A stretch of DNA of 64,000 nucleotides, from contig OU744721.1 of assembly GCA_916613615.1 (NCBI GenBank), positions 81,721,060 to 81,785,059 of the forward strand, written 5' to 3'. The position numbers and the translations under genes were made by a program. The DNA comes from Steromphala cineraria. Taxonomy: Eukaryota > Mollusca > Gastropoda > Trochida > Trochidae. The notes below the pieces were generated by a model. It made no database searches. It was not told where the DNA came from and was given only the letters and a program-made list of their open reading frames with translations. This document shows, in pieces, positions 48,501 through 63,580 of the stretch. Positions within the stretch are counted from its first letter, which is position 1. Every line of letters starts with the position of its first letter.

Positions 48501-48961
48501 CAGAAGAAAAGGCCATTCGCGTGGATATACAATATGATCGTAGCTACCATCGTATTTCCTTAAATGTTAAGAGATAGGAATTCAATAACAGAAGATACCA
48601 AATGCATGAGTTTTAACTGATAAAACGGCTTTAATAATCAAGATACGTAAATTAAACTGTATCACATTAATTTTTAACGTAACCTGTCTGAAAACTTTCA
48701 AAGTCACATGTGCAAAACACCACTTTACATATACTGGCGCATTATACCATTCTAGATTTGATGAAATCTCTGGAATGTGAACACATGACAACATGTGGTT
48801 TTCAGCATATCGATGAGAACGTAGTGTTTTAGTATTTTACAATCATATTGTCTAGAATGCTGTTTTCAATGGTGCAACAAAGCTTAGACAAGACGAGACG
48901 AGCGGGAATACAAGACCAGAGACGATGACTACTGAAAAACCGGAGATACAACTGGTATATG
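45513..48961. other. Intergenic
   Basis: No gene is recognised. About 46020-46270 is CpG-richer with several ATTA/TAAT-type sites and a GGATTA, some 6.4 kb upstream of SAMD11, and may be regulatory. A G-rich run is at about 46255-46330 (plus strand). 47228-47470 is GC-richer. Confidence 0.4.
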
Positions 48962-49325
48962 TTAAAGGGGCAGTAGCACTTTTTTTGATAATTTTATATT
49001 TTAATTTTTACTGATAACTGTAAGTTAATGCTAAATGTATTATTTCGACAGTGTCAAAAATCTCATTACACAGGCCAATCATCCATAGTCAGAGGAATGA
49101 AAGTATGAACATTCACATAAAACCCATTGGCGGTCATTTTGTGTGAACACCTTTAATTCATTTTGTGTAAGAAAAAGGAATTGCATGACCAAACTTTACG
49201 TTATATATTTGAATTATTACTGCTCCATTTAGTTTAAATACATTGTCTTTCAATTGGAACCATTAATTTTCATTTTCCTGACATCACCTTATATCCCCCC
49301 TTAAAACGTGCTACTGCCCCTTTAA
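48962..49325 (+). mobile_element. TTAA-flanked MITE, copy 3
   Basis: A 364-bp copy in the same orientation as 6824-7188, with TTAA at both ends (48962-48965, 49322-49325). The left TIR has one change (GCACTTTTTT instead of GCACGTTTTT). The internal sequence is alignable throughout. Confidence 0.88.
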
Positions 49326-52300
49326 TGCTCTGTAAACTTTACTTATTTCGATAGCTAGCTGTGAGTTGAATCTTGCACAGGTGAACCTCTCTAAGATAAA
49401 TTTGAGATGTAGTTAATGAAGTTTACAGTCCTCGCCCAGTAGACAGCCCAAATCTGTGTTATTTCATTTAATGTATTATTGGTCTTTTGCATGGCATTCA
49501 TTTAATAAAGAAGTTGACAATTCATAAGCCTGAATTCTCTTATTTTGAAGGGAAAAAAGTATGGCACTTCGTTGAACTAAATATTTTAGTTGATAAATTA
49601 AAGTCGTCCGGTGACTCTCGCCTGGGATCTAATCATTTATATATTGGACAGAAAAAGTCAGATATATATGAAACTGTTAATGGTGACATGTTTTTCATGA
49701 AATATCAATAAAAATAATGACAATTTCCCTAACATGATATTGCCCAGTATATTCTACACAATCTATCGTGATTGTATCATCCACCCACCGACCACATGAA
49801 ATGCAGGAGAGAAGGGAATTGACGACAATTCATCATCCAGTGGGGAGACACGTGTGAGTCACGCTGTGTCAGGTGTAGGGAGAGGAGGACACGAGTCTAT
49901 GTGCCCTGCAGGTAGTGAGAGATGAGATAACGTGGTGACGTCATCACCCCCTCTCCACTGACGTACGTTACGTAACCTCCCGATAAGTTATCACTCCTGT
50001 ATTTACAACATCCGCAAAGTGTGCTATCTATAATTCATATTCAACATCTGCATAGTAGAGTTTCTATGTATTCATGATAAACATCCGCAAAGTATGTAAT
50101 CTCTATTTTATATTCGGTATCAGCATAGTATTGCCCATAAGATACCTAAGATAATATCAATAAGAGTGAATTCATTTGAGTATTTCATATAACATTCCGA
50201 AGGTAGGTCGTTGGTCCTATTTATTCATATCAACATTCAAAAAGGAATCTTTCTCTCTTTCACTATAAATGTTAATTTCTTTAAGTAGATTCGGTAAAAA
50301 CTGAAAGCCACCCTTTCTTAACTTTCAAAATATATTCGATTCAAAGAGTCAATTGAACCGGCTTAGGGATACAATACTATATACACTTTTCGGGATAACT
50401 TACATAACATGGACGATTCAAGACTTACGATGCCCAGCGCCCCATTGGTGAGATATTATATACTCAAAATGGCAAATTTTGACTACTGAAACTCAGCTGA
50501 CAATGACATCAGCGTTTAAACATATACTTAGAAAAATGAACTGATGTTTTGTAATAGACAGTCAAAGTTATTTATTGACAGTAAATGCCATTGATTGTGC
50601 CCTTATCATTAAGTTGAGTTGAGGCAACGTAGCAGTTAATTGGAATTGAATGCACCCGAGATATTGTAACTTTTATCAAGATTGTTTGTTATAAGTAACA
50701 GAATTTCGGGTTTTAATCCTAAAGCAAGGTGTGTTCAATAGTGCCTTGAAGAGCATTGTTAATATTTCAAGCTTTGTTCAAGAGTGTTGTCAATGGACAA
50801 CGTGAAGCATCAGTACTGGAACATTGTACACTCTTCCATCGATATACAAAATGTCAACTGTATCAACTGGAATCTTTTCACCATTTCCAAATGAAACTAT
50901 GGAGTAACTTCCATTTAAACAACTATTGATAAATATATTTTCTTCTGTTTTAAGCCATCACATACTATACTACTCAAAAGAAGTTAATAAACACCCAAAT
51001 AGTAATTATCACTTGCACTAACGTTACATGTCAACAGCTCAAAGAGAACTTTTATGTTTGAAGTTTTGTTCAGACCCATATGCATACCTGACATTTGGCT
51101 ACTGATTTTTTAACTTCAATTTCTTTTTGAAATATTGATTATTTTTTTGGATTTTGGAATTTTTTATCTCAATTTTTTCTCAGGAAAATGTCTAAATCAA
51201 ATTTTGTACTACCAGGGATATCACTTTTAAAGCGATAAAGTCACAAAAGACAAGACTGCAATGTTTTAACCTGAGCCATCTGACATCCTGTGACTTTTAT
51301 TTTCAACCCCTGCCTTATTTCTGACAAAAACGCGCAAAACATAAACTTCGTCAAGAGTAGAATTTGATTTCAATATGTGAATAAGATATTGTTTATTTCA
51401 TAAAATGCGTAACGTTAACCATGCGCTGATATAGGGGACACAAATTTCCTTTTGACTATGATATTGACTATAAAAAAATCAGTGATACTATTTGCATGTG
51501 AGAGTAACGACCTTGGTTTCCTAGTTCCATAATGCCCGTTTGTTCATGACGTCAGAGTACAGATGATACAACAACAATACAACTCCATTCTTGTCGAAGG
51601 TGAGCTTCCTTAGTCACATGTGTCTGTGGTTTAACTGATGAATATATACTAAATCTACTATCAGTATGTTCTTCTGTCTTCTAGATTTGAGTGCATGAAG
51701 AATTAATTTCCAATTCTGTGACACCACTAATACAAACGTCCAGTTCACTTCAGTAAACAATGTTAAATAAGTGACGCGATCGTATCCTATATAATGTTAA
51801 CGTGCTACTTCGGACCAGATCGTTTGATGTACACGAATCACTCAGAAACTGGGAAGGTAAAAACGGATTTTTTAAAAATTATTGGAATGCATTGAACTGT
51901 CTTTATATCGTTCTACTAAATCGTTATATAGTTGCACACAAATAGAATAAGACGTACTTTCAATCATGTTCGGTTCATATTGCCAATGTTGTTATCCAAA
52001 CAGAAATCTTCATTTACTATTGGATTGGACCATCGTCATGCATCGTAATATCATATCAAACCCAAAAGGTCACATTTACATATAAGTAGATTAAAACAAA
52101 AGGTGGTTTTTGAGAAAGATTCCGATAATATGATGTTTTTAACCTTCTTAACCATGCAGCATTATGAAATAATAATGTTAGTTAGTATTTTTTTAAATGT
52201 TCACTTAGGTGAAAATTAATCAGTGATTGAGAAGCCCTGGAAACTATTTGTACAGTTTTCGTTTGGCCAAGTCTAGAAGCATAAACGCATGAAATAATCT

Positions 52301-54529
52301 AATTAAATAAGAAATAGTTATATAGAATGATAGCTCCTACTTTCGGTGCATACTTACATGTTTATATGTTCCACACGTTGCATACATTACGAGTTAGGAT
52401 TCTGAGCTGATTCTGAATTAACGCTTATGTAAATATCCCGGGCTACTGACAAGCAAGTTATTAATGTTCTCCAAGTGAGGATTTCAACTTTAACGCCTCT
52501 TCCATGAAAACATCAAATCAAATTAAACAAGTCAAGCAAATCTGGTTAATCCATGTGGGTGTAATCATGTAGATGCATAACGTGAGTGTAGAAAAGGAAA
52601 GTTTGCTTACAGTTAAAATTCCAAGTGATGTATTGAATATAGAAATCGTATATCAAGGGGGATGGTTATTAAACTAAGAACTCAATTTAACGGAATGGAA
52701 AGGATTTACTTAAAGATGCTGCATCTTGAAATACTTGAACGTGATCTCCAAACCGTGTATCTTCAGGGTTAGCAATGGTCCGAAAACTAATCCTTTTCTA
52801 ATGAATAGAGATCATTTCTTAACTTGAAGAGGTAACATTTTATAAGTGATGTGAGTCAAAAGATAAAGTTACATCTGCAAAAAATAATTCTATCAGATAA
52901 CTTTTTAAAAACCAATATTTCTTTAAAAACGTATTGGGTATTATGAGAGAAAATGGTTCAGTGCTCACTGTTAAGTTGAAGTAACACAGGAACATTGATA
53001 TCGTTCTTATACTCGTCCTTACCACCTACTACTAGGGATGGGCTTTTTCTGATAAACTGAAGCGTTGTTATTGGTCAGAACCTCATGACCTTTATTGACA
53101 AGAAATGCGTAAAAGCGATCATCTGTATACAGGTTAAGTTGAAACATGCAACACAATGAATCTCGTGCTTTGATTTATGTTAGTAAATGTTAACATAATC
53201 AATGTTGGTGCTGCTGCCTTTTCTAGATCACACAATTCACTGTATGAGACCATTCAGAACCCTTGACGACTATGGAAACTGACGAATGAAAGAAAGAATG
53301 TCTTCACAAAACAAAGCATATCATAAACAGTGCAATGGAGATGTTTTCAATGCAGATAGGTAGTTAATACGGCGTAAACATTCCGTTTCCTCCAATCATA
53401 GTACCTACCACTTGGACCTCGTTGTCCGTGGCAACCATTCATAAAAGATCTTGTTCATTATCGGTATCAGGACTGTTTTCGTAGGAAACATTCCTGATAT
53501 CGGATGCAAGGACTCTTATGACATTGTCTTTTAAAAGACACCAAATGAAATATATAAAAGAAAATACATCAGTTTTTGTCAGTATAAACTACATGTATTC
53601 GACTTTGCTCATGATAAATCAAAAATGAATTTTGACTTAATTTAATTCAATACTGTCGGCAAACATATGTTTTAATCAACACACTTACCTTCACGAAATT
53701 TCAGTTAGAATTGCAATAGAACCATCAAATAAACAAAGATTATTTGTTGTCAGTGTTGATGCAAACAATTAACAGCTACACTTATTTTATTATTTAAACA
53801 TTATTTAATTATATATCTTTCAAACAAATATTTTAACAAGTAAGAATAAAAAAAATTCAGGAATGTTATTGTTACCTAAATGTTGAAAATCATAACGAGT
53901 TGAATAGTTTGAGAGACCATCATCGTAATTCCATTGTCGTAAGAGAGCACAGAAATACAAACTGTTCTTGCATTTCCCGATACATATTGGTAACTATGCT
54001 AATAACTGACTAACATATCACTTGGACCAAGTAAAAACGAAGCCCAAAATTTAAGATGTTAGAATATGTTCATTTTTGCAAGCCTTCCTGAGTCTAGCTC
54101 CACGGTAGGCTTCACCATATGGTTTTATAACCGCCCGATGTTTCCCAAGCAGCTTTCCCTGTTTGCATGTCAAGCCTACCAATCAAATGGTTCCAATCGT
54201 AAGACACGGTCGCTCTGCCACTAGATAAATAAAACCATTGGATCCAGCCCACTATGGTTCAGAGTCAACTGGAGATTTGTCTTAACTACTCTAAACCATC
54301 ATGAGGGCTCGTATAAATGCTATCTATTTCATAGTGCATAATATGTGGTTGTGTCAATCAGGCACTTTGTTTAACATGGTGCAAAAGTTTTCTGTTAAAC
54401 GTTGTCTCCGTAAAGGGGAAAGTGTCCAGGATATACTTTTTTCACTAGCGAATACCAAAACACATACAACGGAACATCCAAAGACACCTAAGTGTCCCTC
54501 CCTGTTACCAGGTTACCCTATAGCCATGT
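49326..54529. other. Intergenic, AT-rich
   Basis: No gene or recognisable transposon. CRE sites (TGACGTCA) are at 49936-49943, inside the near-palindrome GGTGACGTCATCACC, and at 51547-51554. An imperfect hairpin of about 22-nt arms is at about 53460-53505. The longest frames are under 80 codons and carry no domain. Confidence 0.4.
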
Positions 54530-54671
54530 ACGTGAAGTGGTTGAGGGTCAACTTCCTTGCAGGGCTGCTGGCTTAAAACGTGGGGTCGGAGCAGGACCGA
54601 GGATGCTTCATTGTAGTTGGTGGGACAATCCGTTTCCTAGACATCTGCCGTGGTAGTGTGCGAGGGGGTGA
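54530..54671 (+). repeat. Dispersed repeat, copy 1
   Basis: About 140 bp that aligns to 63013-63160 in the same orientation. The shared core includes TTAAAACGTGGGGTCGGAGC and TAGTTGGTGGGACAATCCG. The copies differ by scattered substitutions and short indels. Family unknown; it has no coding capacity. Confidence 0.85.
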
Positions 54672-57600
54672 ACATAAATGGCTACACTAATCTCTTTATG
54701 CAGAATCTGGTGTTAAGTGTTAATAACTTCTGCTGAATTTGTTGGACGCGTACGATCACTTTCCTGTAAGGAAGATATCCATAAGCGTCATTTGTACACA
54801 GTTTGTACGAAGCCATTGAAGAATTGTTTCGTGTGCAAACCAAGTAAGGGTATCTTGGGCTGCGTTCATTTCGACTCACTCGAGTGTAATATTGCGCATG
54901 CTCGGATGCCATTTAGAGCGAATGACTTGTATGCTCAACTGAGTGTCGCACTTAGTTACCTGGCTGTAAACAAAATGGCCGAATAGTTTAATTGGTCACA
55001 AACAATATATTAATGAATTATTTACATCACATGGTCTCCGAAATCCAAAAAGTTCTTTCACCAAAATCTAAATCTCACATCGGATTGTTGTGAATGTGTT
55101 AAAATAGACTGATATAGAAGTAATCATGTCTGTACGTTATAAACACTGCGTCAATTGACGTACTTCTGTTACCCTCATCACCTCATCCCCGATTAAGCAG
55201 GAGAGACATTGAGTGACTCTAGAGTGCACACGATGTAAATGGAATACACTCGACCAACGACTCACGAATTTCTATACCGTTACTGTTCGCAACCTGTTAT
55301 CATTTCCAACCAAGTTTTTTTCGAAAACGATTATGTTAATCTTTCTCGTCGTATAGCAAAGGTTGAAGTAATAATCACTCTACATAGTCAATGAGCAGTG
55401 TGTTTATCGTTATTAGTTTTCCAATGTCGCCGCGTACAGTACTTGCATGCCATTTCATGCCTCATATTTTTCATGAATAAATTATCCAAGTGTTCGACTG
55501 ACATTTCTATCCGTTATCGCTCAATCTTAAATGTTCTCAACAGGTACCGCTATCACAAAGTGAGATTATTACCGTAGACAAACACGCAGTATCGTATAAC
55601 GCGCAGCTCACAACTGCACCAGTCGAGCGAGACGGGCTGTACTACAATTGACGGGCGTAATGCGAGCTCATCGCACGAGGACTCAGGTGCGAGCTAGACC
55701 AGCACTGTCTTCTCACACAGCTTACGGCACAATTCGCACTCCCGTCTGAAAGGGCCATAAAAATAAAACACGATCGCTTTCTAAAACAGTTAGCCGCGAC
55801 CGCCGCGACTCGGGAAGCCGGTCGGCTACATATTGACAACAGGCGGGGTGAACCGGAGCAAAACTATTCCTTTCCTCTCCGCTCGCCGCTCTTGTTTCTT
55901 CGCGCTGCGCTTATTGGCTGGTCGACTTGGATTACTGTACATAGCCGCTCAGACTGAGATACAAACAACGCGCTACACAGACTAACGACTCGACAGGTCT
56001 GTTTCAAAGACAATGAAATATCCAATAGGCACTTTCGAATTGTCATATGTGGCGATTGAGCGACACTTTTGCGTGACGTTGAGATAGCAGGTTGAAAGGA
56101 GGCGACACTCCCGCTATACACACTGCGCTGGAGGGCCGATACAGACGTGAGGTCGGTGCCTTTGAGCATGTCGTTACCTCGCGACGTGATGACGAGTTTC
56201 AAGTCCGGTCCGTGACATTCTCGATGTAGCAGAGCGAATTAAACGAACTGTTATTCAGCTGGAGAGTAAGATTGTCCCTCCCCAGTCGCCTAAAGCCCTC
56301 AAGTGCGCCATGACGACACAACAGCGCGACCCAAGCGTCGGGGGAGAGTTGTAAATTTCAACACGCGAGATGAAATGTACATGCAAACAAAAGCGGTGTG
56401 GTGAAGGACCCATACAGGCGCCAGGCGAGGTATAAATGCACTGAGTGATCCACCAGCCCGCCTGGACAAATCCCTTCTACTTCGCGTGTTAAATGGCTTC
56501 AAATCACCCATACTTCACACAATATGCGTGTTAGCGAAAGGCTACGTTATTTCAGAAGAATTTCAGTTATTTTGACAAGCATAATTGCCTCCTCGTTCGT
56601 TAATATTCATTCAATGTCAAAACTAATCATAGAAGTTGAAAGTCTATTTCATATTTTCATAATTTTAGAAGTAGTTCCGAAAGATTTTGAAAAATAACCT
56701 AATTCAAGTTATAAACGTAAACCGATTTGAAAGCAACTACACATAACTGCCTATTCCTGTGGTTTTACCGGAAAGAAAAATTGCTATTAAGTTGGCTTGA
56801 CATTTTGTCTCCATGGTTACTGAATTAAATACAAATCTAACCATCATGGTTGAAACATGACTTGCTTTATCTAAATCTCATTCAGTAACCTCAATCAACA
56901 TACGTAAGCAAATATGTATCGTTTACCAAACGACGATAATCCGATGATCGAAACACTACCTCCAAATTAGGCCTATATTCACTTGCAACACTTAAAACGT
57001 CGTTCATCTGCGAGATAAAGGATAAACAATAATTATAACTGCTTCTTTATCTAAAGTGTATGACAAAATTTCGTTTATTAAAGTTCGTTAAATATCAACG
57101 AGCTAGGTTATGTTCAGCTTACTCAAGGCTGCATTTGCATCCTATTACTTCAATATGAATTCTAGATCATTACGAATCTAAGCAATACTAATAAAGTTTT
57201 CAGTCATGTATATCAGGCCTGCATACTAGATGGTTTAACATGACAAAGATAAGAGACTGTACTACTATACATACAAATCACTTAGCAATTGACAGATACG
57301 TTCGCTATGACCTAATTCAGACACCAGTGGTGTCAAAGTAAAACGTGACATTTCTCAGTCTTTAGTAGAGAAATACATGAGTTCATAAGGATAGGAAGTG
57401 TGATAACAATATGAATTTTGTTTTGCGTTTCTTTATGAAGGCACAACTCTTCAATCAGGTCCATTATCAAAATAGAAAACGCCGTCCCGAATATTGACAG
57501 TGTCCGCAACGAAATATACAGCTAAATAGTTGATGAGGAACAAAGGATAATGTATATTTTGTATAAACCATCAGTTGGTTGTCAAAAGCCGTTGCTTCTC

Positions 57601-60600
57601 TGTCTAGGTGTCCCTTTTGAACAGCAACCTATTTGATCCGCTACCATAATCAGCTTCCCTGCCATATACTTGCTACACGTCCACTGGAGTTTCGTTTGAG
57701 TCTTCCAGCCTGATGTGCTATTTATTGTCACATTTCCTGGCCTTCCTCATTGCGACAAAAAAAATCAAAATATTTTTGTTGAATTAGCTGATAAGTTTTA
57801 ATCAATAAACCATAATCAAGTGGATAATCAAGTGAGAGTTCATTTATTGGCACGTGACAGTTTGTCTTTATATCTCATAACCCAAACTTGTAAAATGTAA
57901 AAGAACAAAGTTCGACTTTAATGACAATGTCGATGTAAAAGACACCATGAGTAACGATAATATTGACGGGAGTATTGGCGGTTAGATCGGCGTGTTGCAA
58001 ACACTTAAGGATTAACGTTAGATTAATATATTTTTTATGGTATATGACATATTATTTAAAGAATAGAAATGAACGTTTTTTGGTACCCACTTCTTTGTCG
58101 TAGAATATCTATATAAGTAAACTACTGACTTCCCGAATGTGGACATAGACTATGTTAAAGTCTTCAATGTCATTACTGTCATGGAAAACCAACAACAATC
58201 TCAACTGAGTATTTCTGGAAGTCTTGAAGGGTTGAGGTAGGTTCGCAACCACCGCCTCTTCATCCGTAACTGGGACGGGATTGATTCAGACATATTTCAT
58301 ACAAGTTGGAGGTGCTTTCATTCTCGATCTCGGTTTGGCTTTAGATTTGCACAAACAGACCATCAGACCTGTAATTCACCCGTAACGTTTAATATTCTGA
58401 TCGTACAAAGTACATGCTAAAATGAAGTAAACGTTATCGAAACTTAACATATTGACTTTATATTCCTTCATATTTACCAAACAAAGATTCAGGAAGACAT
58501 GCACAGAGGTGAAAACATGTGACCTTCATGGTACCAAGTCGTGTGATACAATGGTCAAACAACTGCTCATGTTCGATGACGGTCATAATGACGGTCAAAA
58601 AATCCCAATGGTGCTTGATTTTCCGCATTGTATTTTCGCAATAAAGTTGAATGTGGAGATTCAATGTGGATGTGGAACCCCAAACAAAAAAAACCAACAG
58701 TATTGCATACACAAATATAGCATAGATAGGCTACTGTGCCCGCTTTCATTAGACCAGCTTTACCGTTGTCTCAAAGTGACGTCATGGTCGTCAAATGCTT
58801 TTGTGTATGTCCATAAGTAAATAAGACCTAGGAGCATTGAAATCAGAGCTCTTCGATTTCCTTATTTGAATGGGCACAACTAGCTACACTGACCACTAAA
58901 TTTAGATAAATCGCAAATGCCATAGTGTGTGAATAACCCGAAACGTTTAAGATTAGGATTATATAGCTTTTAAGGTACCATAGCTTGTCACAGATCAAAA
59001 CCCGTTATATTTTGGATAAATGTAAACATCGGTTCAAGAGTTTTAAAGGTATCATAATCAGATTCGAAATGGTTTTTTTCTAAAGCGCACAACTGTTATG
59101 TCAAATAAAATGTTCAGAGTAGCTGGGTTGATGTATTAGACCTACTTTATTTTAAACTCCTACTAACGAATTTGGTCATTTAAATGACATTCAATTCAAC
59201 TTGTGATAACATTCTTATGAACTTTACTTGAGGAAATTCACCTTAATATACTTTGCAAACAAGTTGAAAACAGAAAACATTGTTGAGGTATCAAATAATC
59301 ATCGAGCTTGAAAAGCAATAATCTTGCACGCACCATGCATCAATTTGTTGTACATTGTCCCAGTTAATTATAACGATTTTGAATCATTGTTAACTTACGA
59401 AACAAGATTATATATATGACAAATATATTGCACACTTTGATCGAAGATGTCAGAAACCAGACCTCGGATCCAATCGTTCAACGAACTGCATGAGATCTTC
59501 GCGTTCAACCCAAACGATCTAAAACATGTGTATACCCTCCCTGTATGTACACTGTAGAAATTAAGTGTGCATTTCAGTTCAAAAGTGGTATTTATTAGAA
59601 ATGAAAGCTGTATAATTATCAGTTTCAAACTTGGCAAATATAAGTTTCAAACGATTAAACTATCAATTTCAAATTGATAATTATCAATTTTAGTAAGCTT
59701 GTAATTATCGTTTCATAAAAGTAGTAGTTATCAGAAAAAGTGGTAATTTCATTTATTGATACAGAATAGAAATCCTTATTCCTCTGGACTTTCATACTGA
59801 CCAAAATGGCCAAAAGAACAGAAAAAATCAGATTGCTAAACATTTAGGACATGTTGGCCACATCTCATGTCCATGTCCATTTAGGCTGAAAGTTCAGTGT
59901 CACTTTTTTGGACCGGAGAAAGAGTAAAAGTTAAATTGATTACATTAAATGCCAAGATTATTGTCATTAAAGGGCTACAAACAATTATCAGATCTATATA
60001 AAGTTTCCATTTTCTCTAAAAGTTTTGCGCTGAAATTCCAGTATGTGCTACTCAAGGACGCTTGTTAAGATACAACATGAAATAAGAGGTTGAATGTTAG
60101 ATTTACAATCTTTATACTGAAATTTCGAAATTTGTGTGAAGTCTCGTGATACAAGCGTTTTTTTATCAACTGCCAATAACCACTGTTGATCAGAAATAAT
60201 TGAAATTACCAATTAGCAAGAGTGTCGTAAATGATCTCTATAACTTCACAAACATTATCGACTACCTTTATTGAAAGAACAGTAAATGTTCCTGATTTTC
60301 ATTTGCAATACAGAAGGTTTATGAGAATATTTGAAAGCCCGGATCAAAATAAAACAGTTGACCTAACTGTACGAAAGTCGATGTTTTAATATCAGACCCA
60401 ACGTTGTTGCTTAGTCATTGTTAAGCTCTCAAGGCTCGTCACCGATTGAACCGCTTTGAGACACACCTTCTCATTTAAGAACCAGTTTCGATTCAGAATG
60501 TACTGGAAGATTGAAACATTTGACTTTTTGCTTCTTTCGTTTGAAGTGTTGACACACGAGTTTGATAGTTAACATTATTAAACTAACCGTCTAAAAACTT

Positions 60601-61500
60601 TGGATTTCTAAAGTGCAAAAGTAGCCCTCATTGTTGATTGTTTTAATGTATGCCTCACACTTCAATCGTATTATTAGAATGGTTACAAGTTGATGTAACC
60701 TTTGTTTTGGATTTCATAAATCTACTTTTGCTTAAGGTCATCTAATGTTAAGGCTCGGAAATTTTTTCGAAAAATGGCAAGGTAGGATTTCAAAACTTTG
60801 TCTATTTTTTTTAGTTAAATAATTTTCCTCTAGCCTGCAGCTCGGTCGTACAGCAAATAAAGAGTACCCTCTTAGGGTCACTTCGCGATTGTGATATATT
60901 GTGAATCTAATTACAGCATCGCCGATACTTATCACAGATGTATTGCTTCTTGAGACTACAACTTATTTATCCGCGTGCCGCATTTAAAAAAATACATCAG
61001 CCTTTCCCTTGCGTTACAGATTCGGAATTTCATGAACTCTACGCCACGACTGACGTGACTGCGAAGTGACGTGCAGGGTTCACCATGTTTTAAGAAAATT
61101 GAAGAGGGTTTGGTAGTTTGAATTTCAATATCGACTGTATGAATGAATGAGGAAAGATTGCTGTAAATAATGGAATATTTTCCAGGCTTGCATAAATATT
61201 ATCCTCGGAAAACTGCTGTTATGGCTTTAATCAGGTCGTCGCTTCTCTACCACAGGTTTCGTGTTCGTCGAAAGCAATTTATATTTGAAATTTAAGAAGA
61301 AATTATATGTTCACTTCTTCAAGATTCAAGATTCAAGATTCTTTGATGTTTCAGGCGTTTTCCTGTTAATCGGAAACTATGATTATCAATTTTTAAAATT
61401 ATTTTGAAAGAAAAAAAAATGCCTTGTCAAAATAGAGGCGGACGCATGGACACAAAATACAACAATGACAAGTCATCTTTATTTCTGTTACGTTGAGGTG
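54672..61500. other. Intergenic with CpG-rich island at about 55560-56520
   Basis: About 55560-56520 is CpG-rich, with minus-strand frames of up to 112 codons and no recognisable domain; it may be a promoter or enhancer of a gene outside the window. A CRE lies at 58777-58784. 59600-59720 has repeated TTATC/GATAA motifs, including a near-palindrome at 59661-59679. A triplicated TTCAAGAT is at about 61317-61341. Confidence 0.4.
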
Positions 61501-62340
61501 TAGCCACACAGTGACAACTTACGCCTACATAACTCGCAACGGCCAGTCATTGCTTTTTGTACCACGACGCTAACGCATTCTAATTCCCTCTGTGAAACCA
61601 ATTCCATGTCGACTTGAAAGCTTGCAAATGCGCTGTAAGGACAAACGAGGAGTTCCCGCTAGCTACATCCTTGAGATTATCACATTCGCTCTTCCATTCC
61701 AGCGGTCACACTAGCGGCTAATAGCAGAGAGCAGGGTCAGCCCCTTAGAGTTCCGGGGACTCCTGAGACATGGTGGACACTTTGAGCTCCTCGGGGGGAC
61801 GTTTCTCCGGGGGACATATCGACGCGCTCAGGTGGCAGAGTCCCTTAATCACATCACCATCTCATTGTGGCAGCATTCGCCATCCCAATGCAGTATATCG
61901 GCAATCAGCCCTGCACCACCCTCTCACGTTATCAAATCACATACGAAATACACCCAAATGATCGGAGCTAATTCAATCCCACAGGATGAAATACAGCGCT
62001 CCACTGACGGGCCCTGTAAAGCGACAAGCTGGGATGGATGTTTACCAGCTCGCCAACTGACAGACAGACACACAGGAGTAGAGAGCTAGCTACTCTCTCC
62101 CTTCCCTGCAGTGGTTCCCTGCTTCCCGCCCCACAGCTGCTAGACGGAGCATCGCTCGCCTAGCTGCAGCGAATTGCTGGCATAACTAAAACAACTGTAC
62201 ATACGATATAATTTCCAGCACATGTCAATTATCTCCTAGCGATTATTTATGTTCTACCGCTGTCGACGACGGCCCGCTAGAATCGAAGACGCAGCTGTAT
62301 GTAGTTGTGGAGCTGTGTAACTCAGCCGGCACGTTTCCTT
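61501..62340. other. Mixed GC intergenic block
   Basis: GC-richer than the preceding DNA, with short plus-strand frames (61770-62089) and no domain. It may be regulatory. No gene is recognised. Confidence 0.35.
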
Positions 62341-62379
62341 CACTACACTTCACTGTACACCCTACTACGCTACAGCACA

Positions 62380-63000
62380 TCACACACATGTGTTGCGTGG
62401 ATTCAACTTCACTCACTCTCAAATGTCACCGGGCGTGTAGGCAGGGAGGTCGGCATCTAAACCCCTTGCCATTCCATCACAAAGGTTACCCCGCCCCTTG
62501 CCTTCAAATCTTCCACCCATGCCGGTCTGCACAACGCCCCATTATTTTCAAACCAAACCCGACCCGACCATTGACAACACCCCTTCCCCAAAACTTCAAC
62601 CATTCATTTCAAATCTAAACTTAGTTATCCCTAGGTTACCAGTCATTCTACCTCAATAACCTTCACATCCGTCTCCCAAGTCCCTACCCATCAGCGAGTC
62701 CTAGAGTAGGCAACTCGTCTCCCCCTATGCTCCACCCCTTTCAGTTTCCCCATCCCTTTCTCTCTAGTGCCACTCCCTGTTTCAACCTGTTCCCCTACAC
62801 TGCACACCCCCGATTTTACCTTTGCTCCACCTTCCTTATATTCTGCAAGTGACTTTCCCTTCATACCCTCCACCAATTCCCTACCCAGGGTACGCTACGT
62901 ACATCACCCGTGTTTGTTTCCCCATGGCCTCCCTAATTCTGCATACCGCCCCCTCCCCCCGGATACTAATCCTCAGACTGACAGTGCCCTCGGTGTCCCC
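62380..63000. other. Pyrimidine-skewed, G-poor tract
   Basis: The plus strand is strongly enriched in C and T and poor in G over most of this stretch (for example 62480-62870). This explains the Pro/Ser/Leu-rich frames found on it. It ends against the dispersed repeat at 63013 and may belong to the same element. Confidence 0.55.
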
Positions 63001-63012
63001 AGGTGACCTTAT

Positions 63013-63160
63013 ACGTGAAGTCTCGTGATGGTGGTTGAGGGTCAACTTCCCTGCCTGCTGGGTTAAAACGTGGGGTCGGAGCAGGACCTAGGATGCTCCA
63101 TTGTAGTTGGTGGGACAATCCGTTCTCTAGACATCTGCCGAGGTGGTGTGTGAGGGGGTG
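63013..63160 (+). repeat. Dispersed repeat, copy 2
   Basis: Aligns with 54530-54671 in the same orientation. It shares TTAAAACGTGGGGTCGGAGC and AGACATCTGCCG, with an extra CTCGTGATGG-like insertion after ACGTGAAGT. Confidence 0.85.
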
Positions 63161-63580
63161 AGTTGGGGGATAAGTTCACGCCGGAATGTTTGTAAGGGTT
63201 AATTCCAATGTGTGAGCACATCATGTAAAGCCACGAAATATCACTGACATCTGATCACCCGCATTGTGCGATGTTTACAGATCGTCTGCTTGATCACTCT
63301 TCTACTATCACGCCTCACCTGGAGCAACGGAGTGCGCGCGCACCCAGATACACAGACGCATCTACACTGTACTGTTTAATTTTCATTTTTTGAAAATATT
63401 TCATAAGTTATAAGACTTGATCTATTGGTCCTATTTGGTTTAGACCCAAGTTGTCAGTAGCCTTCAAAACACACGACTGAAATCATGATATGACCTAAAT
63501 GTCGTGTATTAAATCGTGAATTACATGTCATTTATATAGAGCTGGTTGGGTGGCAATCTAGCAGTTGCTGGTATACGGGT
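63161..63580. other. Intergenic
   Basis: No gene, domain or repeat is recognised in this stretch. Confidence 0.4.
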